This document shows, one piece after another, positions 13,709 through 24,425 of a stretch of 64,000 nt of DNA. This DNA comes from Berberis thunbergii (taxonomy: Eukaryota; Streptophyta; Magnoliopsida; Ranunculales; Berberidaceae). The stretch covers positions 1 to 64,000 of the forward strand of contig QNQO01002052.1 in assembly GCA_003290165.1 (NCBI GenBank), written 5' to 3'. Every line of letters begins with the position of its first letter. Positions within the stretch are counted from its first letter, which is position 1. Position numbers and translations under genes: made by a program. The notes below the pieces were generated by a model. The model had not been told where the DNA came from, made no database searches, and saw only the letters and a list, made by a program, of their open reading frames with translations.

Positions 13709-13748
13709 AATACCCCCAAACATATATTTTGCTAGTCCTCGAGCAAAA
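13709..13748 (-). promoter_or_regulatory. Polypurine tract with upstream stem-loop, next to the 3' LTR
   Basis: On the minus strand GTTTGGGGGTATT directly precedes the LTR start TGATATAC, the position of the plus-strand primer in LTR elements. Immediately upstream, 13727-13748 forms a perfect 7-bp stem (TTTTGCT / AGCAAAA) around an 8-nt loop containing GAGGAC. From knowledge of the family, a GAGGAC hairpin followed by TTTGGGGG before the 3' LTR recurs in Athila/Tat elements. Confidence 0.8.
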
Positions 13749-15353
13749 CAAAATAAAGAATAAAATCCTAACTCACTTTCGTAGGAATCACGGTTGCACT
13801 TACCTTAACGTACAACAAGGCTTTAAACCTCTAGATTACCTCTAGAGGACGAGTTATAGTCTCATGAGGGTTTCCAGAAATGCTACCCCCAAACATTACT
13901 GACTCAATAAAACAAAATCTATTTTCTAAAAACATAATGCAAAAACGTGAGCATTCTTCTTTATTTTCTTTAGAGTAATTTTCTAATTGCTTAGCATTCG
14001 AGAAAAACAACAAACAAAAACTGTCACAAAAGTATATTAATAGAGTACAATAATTTAATAGTAGCTAAAGGTTAAATGAATTTCATAATCATTCTCAACT
14101 CGAAGTGTGTGTGTGAGGAGCCTTATCAACATAACTCTTCATCTCATAGTAAAGATGTGACAAGATAACCTTTAGAAAGGATGTTTCGACTACAATTCTC
14201 TCATGTCGCTCAGAAATGAAACGCTCAGAGATTGGGCACTCAGTTTATATGTGAGGAAAAGAATATATTATGGAAAATGCAAACGTCTCACATATAATTA
14301 TCATGAAAAACGGAATTTTCAAAGAGTGAAATGAATATGATCTCATGGACCGGAATATTGATTACTTTTGAGAATGTTGAACCAACCACCATAGTTCTTG
14401 CCTATTCAATCTCCACATCAATTAAGCTAACTTTCACTTAAGATCAATCAGGTCTTTACTAGGTTGTATTGGGGCTTGGATTATGGCAAACAATAATGGA
14501 CAAAAAGGATACAAAGATTTTTTGAGAATGGATACACCCTTGAATAAAACATAGGGCATTGAAGAACAAATCAATGTTGTACACCATTAACTTTTTCTTC
14601 ATTATTTTCTTCTTCAATCACATTTTTTTTTTGACATGCTTTTCCCCATTGATACAATCCAACACTTTAACTTCGAGGGCGCATGAAATATTATTATTAT
14701 TTTTTTTAATTTGCCCATTCCATATATATATCTCACCGGATACATTCTCAGAAAATTGGGTAAAGATAAAATAATAGAGGTATTACTCCTTGATTGGAGT
14801 GGGTATTGGGAATGGGGATAACAAAGAAAATGCTATCTAAAGGCTCAAAGGGCTGCAAATGGATATTTATTATTGGGTAGGCTAAAAGGCTAAAAATGGT
14901 TTAAAGAAAGAAATGCCTATATCACTTCATAAGTTCTAGTTAGTACTAGGACATATCAACTAAATAAAGCAAAAAGTTCTAGTGTAAAAATTTAATTTTT
15001 TATGTCATTCTTAAAGCAATCAATAAGAAAATCAAGAATAATGAGATCATCAACGAAATAATGCGGACTAAAAAAAAATCAGAGTGTAATTAATAACCCT
15101 CAAGAAATAAAGAATGGCTCAAAACTCACAAGGGTTAAGTCTCCACTATTATTCTAAGGTTTTCTAGTTCAATACCTCACTAATCAACTTCAAATCATGT
15201 TGACTTGGCTTATAGTGTATGAATAGTCGAGTTGAAAAGTCTCATGAAATACATCTAACATAAGGATACTATCAAATATCATGTTTTATACTAATGTAAC
15301 TATGTGACACGTGCTAGTATGTGTTTTCTCAAAATTAAAGGCAACAAAAAAAC
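13749..15353 (-). other. Non-coding 3' internal region of the element
   Basis: This AT-rich stretch of about 1.6 kb has no open frame with recognisable protein similarity. Homopolymer runs (T-rich near 14620-14630, ATT repeats near 14690-14708) are scattered through it. Related elements keep a long non-coding or env-like region between pol and the polypurine tract. I see no env-like protein, so I treat it as non-coding. Confidence 0.6.
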
Positions 15354-15586
15354 TATTCTCTAAAAATTGAAAAGAACTCAAAACCTCTCATTTTTTTTAT
15401 TCACCAAGAGTTCGGATTTCAAATGCATTTTCAAGAAGATTTTACACAATTACCATAATCATCTAAGTATTCTCTAAAAATTGAAAAGAACTCAAACCTC
15501 TCATTTTTTTTTATTCACCAAGAGTTCGGATTTCAAATGCATTTTCAAGAAGATTTTACACAATTACCATAATCATCTAAGTATTC
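15354..15586. repeat. Tandem duplication, 114-bp unit, two copies
   Basis: TATTCTCTAAAAATTGAAAA starts at 15354 and again at 15468. The two following stretches agree almost base for base through CATCTAAGTATTC, differing mainly in homopolymer lengths. It is a local duplication inside the element's non-coding region. Confidence 0.9.
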
Positions 15587-15685
15587 AATGGAGATTGAGT
15601 AGAACACAAAAATTACTCGGTTTAATTGTCAAATACGTTTTAAACTCAAAGATTTTTGAAAATTGCATAAAAAAATCTAATAAAC

Positions 15686-15722
15686 CACACCCCCAAACCT
15701 AAAGCAAACATTGTCCTCAATG
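15686..15722 (-). promoter_or_regulatory. Second hairpin plus polypurine module (internal)
   Basis: On the minus strand CATTG-AGGA-CAATG (5-bp stem, 15709-15722) is followed by GGTTTGGGGGTGTGG. The layout is the same as the module at the 3' LTR but about 2 kb further upstream. It could be an internal polypurine tract or a conserved RNA structure. I know similar GAGGACAATG / TTTGGGGG strings from plant Athila/Tat elements but cannot assign a function. Confidence 0.5.
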
Positions 15723-16019
15723 TATAAAATAATAATCATGACAAATCAAGGCAAAAGAAAAGAGGAGGGTTAGAGTGATATTACCATGGTGAAGCTTTTT
15801 ACCACTTTCGATGAAATCTTCCACCAATGAACGCTCAGAAACATAAGAATCATGGAGTTTTCATTAGAAATTGATAAAATGCAGACTCGACATTAACAAA
15901 GAAAACAAAAAAGAAGCAAGTTGTAAGTCAAAACTGTTATGGAGCTAACGAGTATGAGTGACACACAACTAAATAGGGTACTCGAAAATCAATCCAAACT
16001 GACAGCAAAGACACACAAC
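15723..16019 (-). other. Non-coding stretch of the element
   Basis: No open frame or known motif is visible. A short direct repeat, GACACACAACTAA, occurs at 15960 and 16010. Confidence 0.5.
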
Positions 16020-16075
16020 TAAGGCTAGGCAGCCTCCTAGGAGCGCTTGGCTTAACGTCGTCAGCCTGACATATA
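16020..16075 (-). other. Post-pol conserved block of Athila/Tat elements (probable)
   Basis: The minus strand reads GTCAGGCTGACGACGTTAAG, then CCAAGCGCT and a purine-rich GGAGGC. In my knowledge of plant Athila/Tat elements, strings of the form 'tgacgttaa..aagcgct..gggaggc' lie just after the integrase end. Here the block sits directly after gag-derived sequence, which marks where pol is missing. Confidence 0.5.
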
Positions 16076-16082
16076 TTCTCCC

Positions 16083-17579
16083 TCATGAAAGATATACTAT
16101 GAAGTGACGAGGAAGAACATATGGAACACGCACCTCCAAACCTAGTCTATGATATAAATGAGTCAAAAGGGTGAAGGAATCGTATACCAACAACCTGAAA
16201 AGTTGAGGATCAATCCATTCAAAGATAGCAACCACCTGATGTTTCTTCTTGATAGTGCATAGATCCTTGATGACCCTCGCATAAGTTGGTACCTGTTTAA
16301 ACACATGTGGCAAAGGTAAGTTAATTTTAACCTGGTTCAAGTGTTCTAGAATCTCACCATACATTTTTGATTTCTTTCCAGTAGGTCGTAGTGCTTGAGG
16401 AAAAGGAACTGAAACTGGAATGTTCTTGTTGGGCTCATCCTCAAGGATGCTCTCATTTGCACATGGGGAGGTGCTTATAGTTGTGGACGAGCTTGACCCA
16501 TCTAAGATCTTACCACTCTGAGTGGCGATGGCATTAACCTCTTTGACATTCTGAGAGTCTGAAGTAGAGGTTTGTGCCATAAGTTGGCCCTTCGGATTTG
16601 CTTGAGGTTGTGACGGAAATTGGCCCCAAGCTTGTACTGTTAATGAACTTGTCAACTTGCTTATTTGGCTTTTGATCTCCTTGTTCTCTTCTGCCAACTG
16701 TGTCAATGCAACCTCAATTTTTTGATTAGTTTTACCTTGTGCCTCTATAAATGCATGTAATGTGTCTGATAAGGAACTTGTGTTAGATTGTGCATTGTAT
16801 AGAGGTGCAGGGTATGACCTAGGTGGTTGTGCCTGTGAGTGTGTAGGTTGGTCTGCCTCAGACCTCCAGCTAAAGTTAGGGTGATCTCTTCAGCCAGAAT
16901 TGTAAGTGTTAGAGAATGGTGAGTAAGGCTTCTTGTACATCCCTAAGGCGTTACATTGTTCCTCATAAACCCCTCTCATCTCAGTGAAGGTTGGGCAATT
17001 CTGTGCGTAGTGTTCAACTCCCCCGCATATAAAACAGGCGTCCTGTAGCTCAACTCTGGCAACAGTATGTGTGGGCCTACCATCCTGAGTCTTAAGTGCC
17101 TCTAACTCCCTGGTTACTCTATCAAGTTGGGCTCTAAGGCTATCATCTTCCCTAAGTTGGTAAATTTCAGCTGGATGTGTTCTATCCGTGCTCTCAGTAG
17201 CACTTGGACCAGTCCAAGTATGAGCATTTTCAGCCAAGCCATTCAGGTACTCAATGGCCTCGTCAGGGTCCTTTTGCAAAAATTCTCCATTACACATCAT
17301 CTCAAGGAACTGACGTTCTCTACTTGTGAGCCCCTCATAAAAAAAACTGACTAAGCGCCAATTATCATACCCATGGTGTGGGCATGTATTCAAAAGATCA
17401 TTGAACCTTTCCCTTGCTTGATATAATATCTCGTTATTTTTTTGGGTGAAGGTAGAAATCTGTCTCTTTAGACCGTTGGTTTTGTGGTGAGGAAAGTATT
17501 TATTAAAAAATGTTTGGGTCATCTCCTCCCACGAACCTAAGTGGTATCTATTCCAACTCACACCTCCAATGTTTTTTTT
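16083..17579 (-). pseudogene. gag: Truncated, interrupted Ty3/gypsy gag (Retrotrans_gag plus zinc knuckle)
   Basis: The gag polyprotein packages element RNA into virus-like particles. The frame opens after a stop at 17580-17582. The capsid-type domain starts at once (SWEEMTQTFFNKYFP), then CPHHGYDNW and FYEGLTSRERQFLE, motifs typical of plant Athila gag. A zinc knuckle CX2CX4HX4C follows (CFICGGVEHYAQNC). An in-frame TGA at 16890-16892 stands where relatives usually have tryptophan in a conserved aromatic motif. Beyond it the same frame stays open for another 268 codons to 16083. That second half has a gag-to-protease spacer (PVSVPFPQALRP, then LPHVFKQVPTYARVIKDL) and ends in about 45 residues I do not recognise, which suggests a deletion junction. 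The N-terminal part of gag is missing. No ATG opens the frame: the first usable codons are GTG and TTG. Overall a pseudogene, two breaks plus one nonsense codon. Confidence 0.88.
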
Positions 17580-17735
17580 TTAAAAAATTTAATAAATTTT
17601 TTTTAATTAATTTTTTTGAAATAAAATAAAATAGAAATAAAGATAAAGATAAAAAAAATTAAACTGGACCTAAAACCTAAAAAATAGAATAAAATAAAAT
17701 AAAATGAAAATGAGCAAGAAAGATAATACCCGAAA
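17571..17735. repeat. AT-rich low-complexity leader
   Basis: A/T homopolymers and AAATA / AAAATA repeats fill the gap between the PBS leader and the truncated start of gag. This is a likely site of the deletion that removed the gag N-terminus. Confidence 0.65.
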
Positions 17736-17761
17736 CCTTCCTTGTAGAATGACGCTTGTTC

Positions 17762-17779
17762 CCCGGCAACGGCGCCAAA
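17762..17779 (-). promoter_or_regulatory. Primer binding site for tRNA-Asp
   Basis: The minus strand reads TGGCGCCGTTGCCGGGGA, complementary to the 3' end of plant tRNA-Asp(GTC). It lies 3 nt inside the 5' LTR boundary at 17783, where reverse transcription would be primed. tRNA-Asp priming is usual for Athila-type elements. Confidence 0.9.
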
Positions 17780-17782
17780 ATT

Positions 17783-19632
17783 TGATTACGCCCAAACAAT
17801 ACACGCGGTCAATTGCAGTAAAGATGGGTGTCGATCTCACGAGGAAAAACGATCTACAAAATAAGGTTAAGGAAAACAAACTATGCGAAACTAAAGTTAA
17901 TAAATTCTAACAAATTTAAAATACGAAATTGAATTTAATTTAATGAAAATTAAGTTTAGAAAAATCACAAGGTTCCAAGAATCCCTCCTAGACTTCACGC
18001 GCCAACTAGTATTGATTCGCTATGATGACTCAACTACGTGTTTCACATCCCAAACGATGTAATCGGAAAAATAATCTTTTAATCATTAATATACCCTAAT
18101 GTAAATGAATTTTAGATTTCACTTCTTCTAAGAAAAGCACAAAGGTTTGTCATATGTGATATCCTAAACTTACGATATATCCGGAGACAATACCGTAATA
18201 AATGACGATCACATATAAGTAACCTACCGGAATCAATTAATTCTTAAACATTCCACACATAAGAAAAGCGTGACTAAGCTTATATGGAGAAGAAAAGATA
18301 ATCACCGGAATAAAAATAATCTACAAAGAAATCTATGAAATCCTTCTCACTGAAATAACATAATCTTCTATATTAAATAAAAGTGATAATCATTAAACAT
18401 CATTATTCATCGTGAAAACTTAAAGCGAATCAAATGCTAATTTAGTGCGTTACATCTAAGAGTTCACCTCTTCACCTTGTGTGGGGTTTAGTGACTCATG
18501 GTGGTGGTGGTCACAGCATCACTGGAGGGGAAATCCATCACTTCCTGTACGCGCACGAATCCCGAGAAAAAGAGCTAAATAGGCTCTGTGGTGGCTCTTA
18601 CAAATTTTTGAGGTGTCAATAGCCAAAACGGTTTTTCAAAACAAAAAAACAGAATTTCCCGCGCGAATTCGCGCCTCTGGTTCCTTCGTCTTCTCCAGCG
18701 CGACAGCGCCCTGCTCCGCCTCCGCTGGTTCGCTTCTCGCGAGCTTTTTCGACGTACGATCGGCTCCTGTACCTGCAAGAACAAAGAGATATTGTTGAGG
18801 GAACATGGATGATAACAAAGCCGCGAAGGAGGATGAGAAACAGGGAGGTGCTCTCCCTGTTTCGCGGTGGTGGTGGCTGTTGCGTGGTCTGTTTCGGCGG
18901 CGGTCAAGAGAGAGAGAGAGAAGTGGAGGAGGGAGAGACCGTGGAGAAGAGAGAAAGCGGAAGGAGGGCGAGGAACAGGGAGCAAAACAGGGAGGTGCCC
19001 TGTTTCGCAGCGGTGTTGTGCGCGCGGTGGTAGCGATGGTGTTCCAGTGATGGTGGCGGTGAGAGAGATGGAGGGAGATGGTGGTGGCGGCTGTGTTCTG
19101 GACAGAGAGGACTGTGGCGAGGTGAAGGTGGCGAGGTCGATGTTTGTATTGTGAAACAGGGTGGTTAGTGACATTGGCGAGGACGGTGGCTGGTTAGTGG
19201 CGCGAGACACAGGGCTCTGCCTTGGTGGAGGTGGAGATGGTGGCTGGAAAAGAGAGAAAGACCAGAAAACGTGGAAGAGAGGAGAGTTCAAAGAGAGGGC
19301 AATAGAGAAACCTAAATAGGGTTTCCTTATTTCCTTGTTAGGCTGGGTTTAGGATTCTAGCTTTCTGGGCTTGGGCTTGGGCTTGGTTAAAGTAAGTGGA
19401 CCATGCTTATTCGGGTTATGCTTAGATGTGTGAACCACTCTTTTGTACCACCGCTAGAATCGACAAATTAATCATTTTCTCAAATTTGTCGCCTTAATGC
19501 ACTTTTATCGTTCACGCGCGCAGATTCCTACAAAAACATAAAAATTGAAATAATTAGAATAAAATATATTAATTGAAGCACTAACATATATAAATTAAGG
19601 GTTATAATTTGTAATAATTACGTCTATATCCA
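17783..19632 (-). repeat. 5' LTR of the Athila-like element (right copy)
   Basis: It starts TGATTACGCCC on the plus strand, beside the PBS. It ends ...GTCTATATC at the satellite junction, and the final CA of the left LTR is blurred into CAATG of the flank. It keeps the GC-rich segment at 18561-18730 that the left LTR has lost, so it is the more complete copy. A TATA-like TTTATATATG lies on the minus strand at 19585-19594, only about 40 bp from the LTR edge; whether it acts as a promoter is unknown. Confidence 0.92.
18906..18921. repeat. (GA)n microsatellite in the 5' LTR
   Basis: An AG/GA run, shorter than the matching tract at 12982-12999 in the other LTR. Confidence 0.8.
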
Positions 19633-22600
19633 ATGTACAAACGAGTTTTCCTTCTTCGTTAGACACAATTGAACTTGTCTGTTAAGTCCAACATGTTCCA
19701 TTTTTCATTATTATGCTAGCACACAAGCTTAGAAGTCAAAAATAGGTCATTTGGTCACTCAAATCCTTGTATTCTCGGATTGCACCCAAATTGGACCCCA
19801 ATTCAGGCTACAACGTACAAACGAGTTTTCCTTCTTCGTTAAACACAACCAAACTTTTTGTTGAGTAAAAAATGTTCAATTTGTCGTTATTAGTGTATCA
19901 CGTGAGGTTACAAGTCAAACAAAGGTCATTTCATCACTAAAATACTTGTAATCTCTGATTCCACCCAAATTGGCCTCCAATTTAGCCTACAACGTACAAA
20001 CGAGTTTTGCTTTTTCGTTAAGCACAACCGAACTTGTTTGTTGAGCCAAACATGTTCCATTTGTCATTATTGTGGTACCTTATGATTTTATAAGTCAAAC
20101 GGAGGTCATTTGGTATCTCAAATCCTTGTATTCTCGGATTCCACCCAAATTGGCCTCCAATTCATCCTACAACGTACAAACGAATTTTCCATCTTCGTTA
20201 AGCACTACTGAACTTGTTTGTTCAGTCAAAGTTGTTTCATTTGTCATTATTATGGTACCACACCTGGTTAGAAGTCAAACAATTGTCATTTGCTCACTCA
20301 AATCCTTGTATTCTCCAATTGCACCCAAATTGGACTCCAATTAAGCCTACAACGTACAAACGAGTTTTCATTCTTCGTTAAACACAGCCAAACTTTTTAT
20401 AGAGTCAAACATGTTCCATTTGTTTTTATTATGATACATCATGAGGTTAGAAGTGAAACGAAGGTCATTTGGTCAGTCAAATACTTGTATTCTCTGATTC
20501 CACCCAAATTGGCCTCCAATTAAGCCTACAACGTACAAACGAGTTTTCCTTATTCGTTAAGACTACCGAACTTGTTTATTGAGTCAAAAATGTTTCATTT
20601 GTCGTTATTATGGTACCACGCCAGGTTAGAAGTCGAATGGAGCCAATTTGGCCCCTTAAATCTTTGTATTCTCGGATTGCACCCAAATTGGCCTCCAATT
20701 CAGCCTCCAACGTACAAATGAGTTTTCCTTCTTCGTTAAGCACAACCGAACTTGTTTATTGAGTCAAACATGTTCCATTTGTCGTTATTGTGGTACCTCA
20801 TGAGGTTAGAAGTCAAACAGAGGTCATTTGGTAACTCAAATCCTTGTATTCTGGGATTGCACCCAAATTGGCGTACAATTGAGCCTACCACGTACAAACG
20901 ATTTTTCTTAAATTTTAAGAACAAACGAACTTGTTTGTTGAGTCAATCACATTTCATTTGTCATTATTATGGTACCACTCAAGGTTAGAAGTCAAACGGA
21001 GGTCATTTGGTCACTCAAATTCTTGTGTTCTCGGATTGCACCAAATTGGCTTCCAATTGAGCCTACAACGTACAAACGAGTTTTCCGTCTTCGTTAAGCC
21101 CAACCGAACTTGTTTGTTGATTCAAACATGTTCCATTACTCGTTATTATGCTACCACACAAGGTTAGAAGTCAAACAGAGGTCATTTGGTAACTCAAATC
21201 CTTGTATTCTTGGATTGCACCCAAATTGGCCTCCAATTGAGCCTACAACATACAAACGATTTTTCTGAAATTTTAACCCCGACCGAACTTGTTTGAGTCA
21301 ATCATGTTCCATTTGTCATTATTATGCTACCATGCGAGGTTAGAAGTCAAACGGAGGTCCTTTGGTCACTCAAATTCTTGTGTTCTCGGATTACACCAAA
21401 TTGGCCTCCAATTGAGCCTACAATGTACAAACAAGTTTTCTTAATTTGTTTAGCACAACCGAACTTGTTTACTGACTCAATCATGTTTCATTTGTTGTTA
21501 TTATGGTACTACGCAAGGTTAGAAGTCAACTGGAGCCCATTTGGTCACTAAAATCTATGTATTATCGGATTGCACCCAAATTGGCCTTCAATTGAGCATA
21601 CAACGTACAAACAATTTTTCTTCTTCCTTAAGCACAACCGAACTTGTAAGTTGAGTCAATTATTGTCCATTTGTCATTAATATGCTACCACATGAGGTTA
21701 GAAGTCAAACAGAGGTCATTTGGCCACTCAAATCCTTGTATTCTCGGATTGCACCCAAATTGGCTTCCAATTGGGCCTACTCTACGTACAAACGAGCTTT
21801 CCTTCTTCGTTAAGCACAACCGAACTTGTTTGTTGAGTCAATCAAGTTCAATTCTTTGTTATTATGGTACCATGTGATATGAGAAGTAAAACGAATGTCA
21901 TTTGGTGACTCAAATCATTGTATTCTCGGATTGCACCCAAACTATCTTCCAATTGAGCCTACAACTTACAAACGAGTTTTCTTAATTTGTTAAGCACAAC
22001 CAAAATTTTTGTTTAGTCAATCACGTTCCATTTTTTCATTATTATGGTACCACGCAAGTCAAACGGAGGTCATTTGGCCACTCAAATTCATGTATTCTCG
22101 GAATGCACCCAAATTGGCCTCCAATTGAGCCTACAACGTACAAACGAGATTTCCTTCTTCCTTAAGCACAACCGAACTTGTTTGTTGAGTCAAACATGTT
22201 CCATTTGTCGTTATTACGGTACCACACAAGGTTAGAATTCAAATGGAGGTCATTTGGTCACTCAAATCCTAGTATTCTCGAATTGTACCCAAATCATTCT
22301 TCGTTAAACACAGTCGAACTTTTTGTGGAGTCAAAAATGTTACATTTGTCGTTATTATGGTACCACATGAGGTTAAAAGTCAAACAGAGGTCATTTGGTC
22401 ACTCAAATACTTGTATTCTCTGATTCTACAAAAATTGGCCTACAATTGAGCCTACAACGTACAAACGAGTTTTCGGAGGTCATTTGCCTCTCAAATCCTT
22501 GTATTCTCGGATTCCATCCAAATTGGCCTCCAATTAAGCCTACAACGTACAAACGAGTTTTCCTTCTTCGTTGAGCAAAACCGAACTTGTTTATTGTGTC

Positions 22601-24298
22601 AATCATGTTCCATGTTTCGTTATTAAGGTACCACATGAGGTTAGAAGTCAAATGAAGGTTGTTTGGTCACTCAAATCCTTTTATTCTCGGATTGCACCAA
22701 AACTGTCTTCCAATTGGGCCTACAACGTAGAAACAAGTTTTCATTTTTCGTTAAGCACAACCGAACTTGTTTGTTGAGTCCAACATGTTCCATTTTTCAT
22801 TATTGTGGTACCTTATGATTTTTTAAGTCAAACGGAGGTCATTTGGTCTCTCAAATCCTTGTATTCTCGGATTCAACCCAAATTGGCATCCAATTGAGTT
22901 TACAACGTACAAAAGGGTTTTCCTTATTCGTTAAGCACTACAGAACTTGTTTGTTGATTCAATCATGTTCCAATTGTCGTAATTATTGTACCACGCAAGG
23001 TTAGAAGTCAATCAGAGGTAATTTGGTCACTCAAATACTTGTATTATCTGATTCCACCCAAATTGGCCTCCAATTGAGCCTACAACGTACAAAAGGGTTT
23101 TCCTTATTCGTTAAGCACTACGGAACTTGTTTGTTGATTCAATCATGTTCCAATTGTCATAATTATTGTACCACGCAAGGTTAGAAGTCAAACAGAGGTA
23201 ATTTGGTCACTCAAATACTTGTATTCTTTGATTTCACCCTAATTGGCCTCTAATTGAGCCTACAACGTACAAACGAATTTTCCTTATTCGTTAAGCACTA
23301 CCGAACTTGTTTGTTGAACCAAAAATGTTTCATTTTTCGTTATTATTGTACCATGCCTGGTTAGAAGTCGAACGGAGTCCGTTTGTATCCTTAAATCTTT
23401 GTATTCTCGGATTGCACCCAAATTGGAGCCTACAACATACAAAAAAGTTTTCCTTCTTCCTTAAGCACAACTGAACTTTTTGTTGAGTCAACATGTTCCA
23501 TTTGTCGTTATTATGGTACCACACAAGGTTAGAAGTCAAACGGAGGTCATTTGGTCTCTCAAATCCATGTATTCGCGGATTCCACCCAAATTGGTCTCCA
23601 ATTGAGCCTCCAACGTAAAAACAAGTTTTCTTTCTTCGTTAAACCCAATTGAACTTGTTTGTTGAGTCAAACATGTTACATTTGTGATGATTATGCTAGC
23701 ACATGAGGTTAGAAGTCAAACGGAGGTCATTTGGTCACTTAAATCCTTGTATTCTCGGATTGCACCCAAATTGGACTCCAATTGAGCCTACAATGTACAA
23801 ACAAGTTTTCCTTTTTCGTTAAACACAACCTAACATTTTGTTGAGTAAAAAATGTTCCATTTGTTGTTATTATGGTATCACATGAGGTTAGAAGTCAAAC
23901 AAAGGTCATTTCGTCACTCAAATACTTGTATTCTTTTATTTCACCCAAATTGGCCTCCAATTTAGCCTACAACGTACAAACGAGTTTTCCTTTTTCGTTG
24001 AGCACAACCGAACTTATTTGTTGAGCCAAACATGTTCCATTTGTCGTTATTGTGGTACCTTATGATTTTATATGTCAAACGAAGGTCATTTGGTCTCTCA
24101 AATCCTTGTATTCTCGGATTCTACCCAAATTGGCTTCCAATTGAGCCTATGACGTACAAACGAATTTTCCTTATTCGTTAAGCACTACTGAACTTGTTTG
24201 TTGAGTCAAACATATTTCATTTGTCGTTATTATGGTACCACGCCTGGTTAGAAGTCGAACGGAGTCAATTTGGACACTCAAATCCTTGTATTCTCGGA
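19633..24298. repeat. 180-bp satellite array, middle block (diverged)
   Basis: The same monomer family resumes at once after the LTR. Positions 19633-21193 match 2930-4492 at a constant offset of about 16.7 kb. Positions 21193-22060 match 6410-7280. Deletion junctions shorten monomers near 22294 and 22475. No genes are seen. Confidence 0.93.
22901..23260. repeat. Single-monomer tandem duplication (2 x 180 bp)
   Basis: TACAACGTACAAAAGGGTTT occurs at 22901 and 23081, exactly one monomer apart. The following 180 bp are nearly the same in both, including the rare AAAAGGG and CCAATTGTC variants. Confidence 0.85.
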
Positions 24299-24425
24299 AG
24301 GTACCACTAGGTCATGGGTTCAAACCCAGCTTGCGACATCTTTATGGGTTCTGGTATCCTAAAAAAACTATGCTTAGCTTTAGAAAGAAAAATAAAACAA
24401 AAGAAGAAAATAATAATAATAAAAA
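24299..24425 (+). mobile_element. SINE copy 1, basal copy with intact box B
   Basis: This is a 5'-truncated tRNA-like sequence followed by an A-rich tail with AAT repeats. GGTCATGGGTTCAAACCCAG carries a T-arm and an RNA polymerase III box B (GTTCAAACC fits GWTCRANNC). Box A is missing. The flanks AATCCTTGTATTCTCGGA (24281-24298) and AATCCATGGATTTTCGGA (24426-24443) are the target-site duplication, with three mismatches. It differs from all later copies and is the least amplified lineage. Confidence 0.75.

Larger units (their letters stand above)
12015..19632 (-). mobile_element. Athila-like Ty3/gypsy LTR retrotransposon, non-autonomous (pol missing)
   Basis: Two directly repeated LTRs (12015-13708 and 17783-19632) flank an internal region of about 4.07 kb. 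On the minus strand the order is 5' LTR, tRNA-Asp PBS, truncated gag, post-pol-like block, polypurine tract, 3' LTR. LTR ends read TG...CA on that strand. Gag and PBS resemble the plant Athila lineage. Protease, reverse transcriptase, RNase H and integrase are absent, so any mobility would have needed proteins from a relative. The LTRs differ by only a few substitutions per several hundred bases apart from one large indel, so the insertion is younger than the satellite around it. No target-site duplication is visible: left flank GGCCT, right flank CAATG. Confidence 0.9.

Noticed and set aside
14559..15702. Short open frames in the element's non-coding region (14559-14774, 15481-15702).
   Set aside because: Hydrophobic or low-complexity products of AT-rich DNA. 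They run opposite to the element, and the second lies in the duplicated 114-bp unit.
17762..17779. A tRNA-Asp gene fragment on the plus strand.
   Set aside because: The match is only the 18-nt 3' end and lies next to the LTR boundary, the expected place for a primer binding site.
24299..24345. A functional tRNA gene at the SINE.
   Set aside because: Only the T-arm/box B part is present. There is no acceptor stem, D-arm or anticodon arm, and an A-rich tail follows.
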